The notes below the pieces were generated by a model. The model worked only from the letters and a program-made list of their open reading frames with translations, was not told where the DNA came from and searched no databases. Source: Gillisella vitis (lineage in GTDB: Bacteria; Pseudomonadota; Alphaproteobacteria; Rhizobiales; Rhizobiaceae). From it: DNA of 64,000 nucleotides. The position numbers were made by a program, and so were the translations under genes. Positions 62,634-64,000 of the stretch are shown here, piece after piece. Location of the stretch: positions 310,001 through 374,000 of the forward strand of contig NZ_CP056047.1 of NCBI RefSeq assembly GCF_021559775.1. The letters run 5' to 3'. Within the stretch, counting starts at the first letter, position 1. Each line of letters starts with the position of its first letter.

Positions 62634-63125
62634 ATGGATAAAATCCTGATCAGCGCCTGCCTGATGGGTCGCCCGGTGCGCTATGATGGCAAGGGCAAGC
62701 CGTTGCATCATTCTGCTATTGCCCGCTGGCAAGACGAGGGGCGGCTGGTGGCGTTTTGCCCGGAACAGGCCGGTGGCTTGCCGACGCCGCGTCCGCCAGC
62801 GGAAATCGAGCAGGGCGGCACTGGTGAGGATGTGCTGCATGGCCGCGCCCGGGTGCTGGAAGTGACCGGCGGCGACGTCACCGCAGAGTTTATCGCCGGG
62901 GGCAGCAAGGCGGTGGATGTGGCCTTGGAACAGGGCTGTCGTTACGCGCTGCTGATCGATGGCAGCCCGTCCTGCGGCTCCGGCTTTATCTATGACGGCT
63001 CGTTTTCGGGAAAACGCCATCCGGGCTTCGGCGTGACTGCGGCCCTGTTGAAACAGGCGGGTGTTGCAGTGTTTTCAGACAGGGATATCGAGGCGCTGGA
63101 GGCAGGGATTTCAAGCGGCTCTTAA
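62634..63125 (+). CDS. DUF523 family protein
   Basis: 163 residues. Cys-containing conserved motifs ILISACLMGRPVRYDGKG, FCPEQAGGLPTPRPPAE and LIDGSPSCGSGFIYDG are diagnostic of DUF523 and suggest a metal- or cluster-binding role; activity unknown. It follows glyS by 17 bases, so it is the last gene of that transcript. Two hairpins and a terminator follow. Confidence 0.88.
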   Translation: MDKILISACLMGRPVRYDGKGKPLHHSAIARWQDEGRLVAFCPEQAGGLPTPRPPAEIEQGGTGEDVLHGRARVLEVTGGDVTAEFIAGGSKAVDVALEQGCRYALLIDGSPSCGSGFIYDGSFSGKRHPGFGVTAALLKQAGVAVFSDRDIEALEAGISSGS

Positions 63126-63187
63126 CAGAAAGGCCGCCGGATCGCTCTGGCGGTCAGACTGCTGACAAAGTCCGCGTTTATCCTCGA

Positions 63188-63294
63188 CGTCATGCTCGGC
63201 CTTGTGCCGAGCATCTAAGCAGGTTAATTTAATCCAACAACGTCAATGAGTTATTTAGCGATAGTAGACCCTCGGGACAGGCCCGAGGGTGACG
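63188..63294. repeat. Two-palindrome intergenic repeat (RIME-like)
   Basis: Outer CGTCA/TGACG ends enclose ATGCTCGGC (63192-63200)/GCCGAGCAT (63206-63214) and ACCCTCGGG (63268-63276)/CCCGAGGGT (63282-63290). About 107 bases with two large palindromes, the layout described for RIME elements of rhizobia; the name was not confirmed by search. Confidence 0.7.
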
Positions 63295-63326
63295 AAATGC
63301 CGAGATCGGGATTTGCCAATAAACTG

Positions 63327-63352
63327 GCCGCCGGATTGCTCCGACGGCTTTT
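63327..63352 (+). terminator. Probable terminator of the glyS-DUF523 transcript
   Basis: GCCGCCGG (63327-63334) with CCGACGGC (63341-63348), one mismatch, then TTTT. Lies between convergent DUF523 and the chemotaxis receptor gene. Confidence 0.6.
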
Positions 63353-63371
63353 GTCTCGGGAGTGATCTGTT

Positions 63372-64000
<629 letters not shown>

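Overview
The window is a chromosomal segment of an alphaproteobacterium, most likely family Rhizobiaceae (Agrobacterium / Allorhizobium / Rhizobium group). Support: an F0-only ATP synthase operon (atpI-B-E-b'-b, with no F1 genes beside it), the neighbourhood pmbA-cysQ-DUF4170-waaA-lpxK-DUF2093-mutL, ppx beside rlmE, a GTTC-N7-GTTC type LexA site, and many rhizobial-style palindromic intergenic repeats. I cannot name the species from sequence alone. Most of the window is core genome.

Layout. 1-1487: two-component pair on the minus strand, kinase cut by the window edge. 1.9-5.2 kb: two respiratory dehydrogenases, mqo with a twin-arginine leader and type II ndh. 5.2-7.2 kb: small accessory patch with an IS3-type transposase remnant, two unrecognised lower-GC genes (one with a HEPN-like motif) and tRNA-Gln(CTG). 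7.5-10.6 kb: ppx/gppA with a long basic and His-rich extension, rlmE and a VOC protein. 10.6-14 kb: signalling genes (GGDEF-EAL, PAS-PAS-REC). 14.3-22.4 kb: mutL and DUF2093 facing the minus-strand run pmbA, cysQ, DUF4170, waaA, HAD, lpxK, which covers lipid A/Kdo assembly and sulfur metabolism. 22.5-28.7 kb: KefB-type antiporter, patatin, rsmD, RluB-type pseudouridine synthase with a long disordered tail, tadA. 28.7-33.4 kb: exported MBL hydrolase, MFS exporter, PRC-barrel protein, SMP-30 lactonase.

34-38 kb: a LuxR solo, a NasS/NrtA-like orphan sensor, paired palindromes, a candidate sigma54-driven small RNA, and mrp. 38.3-44.2 kb: corA, kup and the F0 operon. 44.3-51 kb: rnhB, a hairpin cluster, a radical SAM repair-type gene with an upstream LexA box, glycosyltransferase, moaB, ispE and an exported TPR protein. 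51.3-55 kb: polyprenyl diphosphate synthase, DUF2007, an N6-adenine-type methyltransferase, an S49 peptidase and a small membrane protein. 55.4-56.6 kb: HWE histidine kinase. 56.8-63.1 kb: glyQ, a membrane protein, an aroA with an altered active-site loop, glyS with two in-frame insertions, DUF523. 63.4-64 kb: C-terminal part of a chemotaxis receptor.

The most interesting signals are: a GG-N10-GC sigma54-like promoter followed about 100 bases later by a strong intrinsic terminator with no ORF between (36.5-36.7 kb); a palindromic repeat domesticated in frame inside glyS (62.04-62.18 kb) next to a second low-GC insert; a LexA box in front of the radical SAM gene; and the accessory two-gene cassette beside tRNA-Gln. 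Everything rests on reading the sequence; no database search was run.
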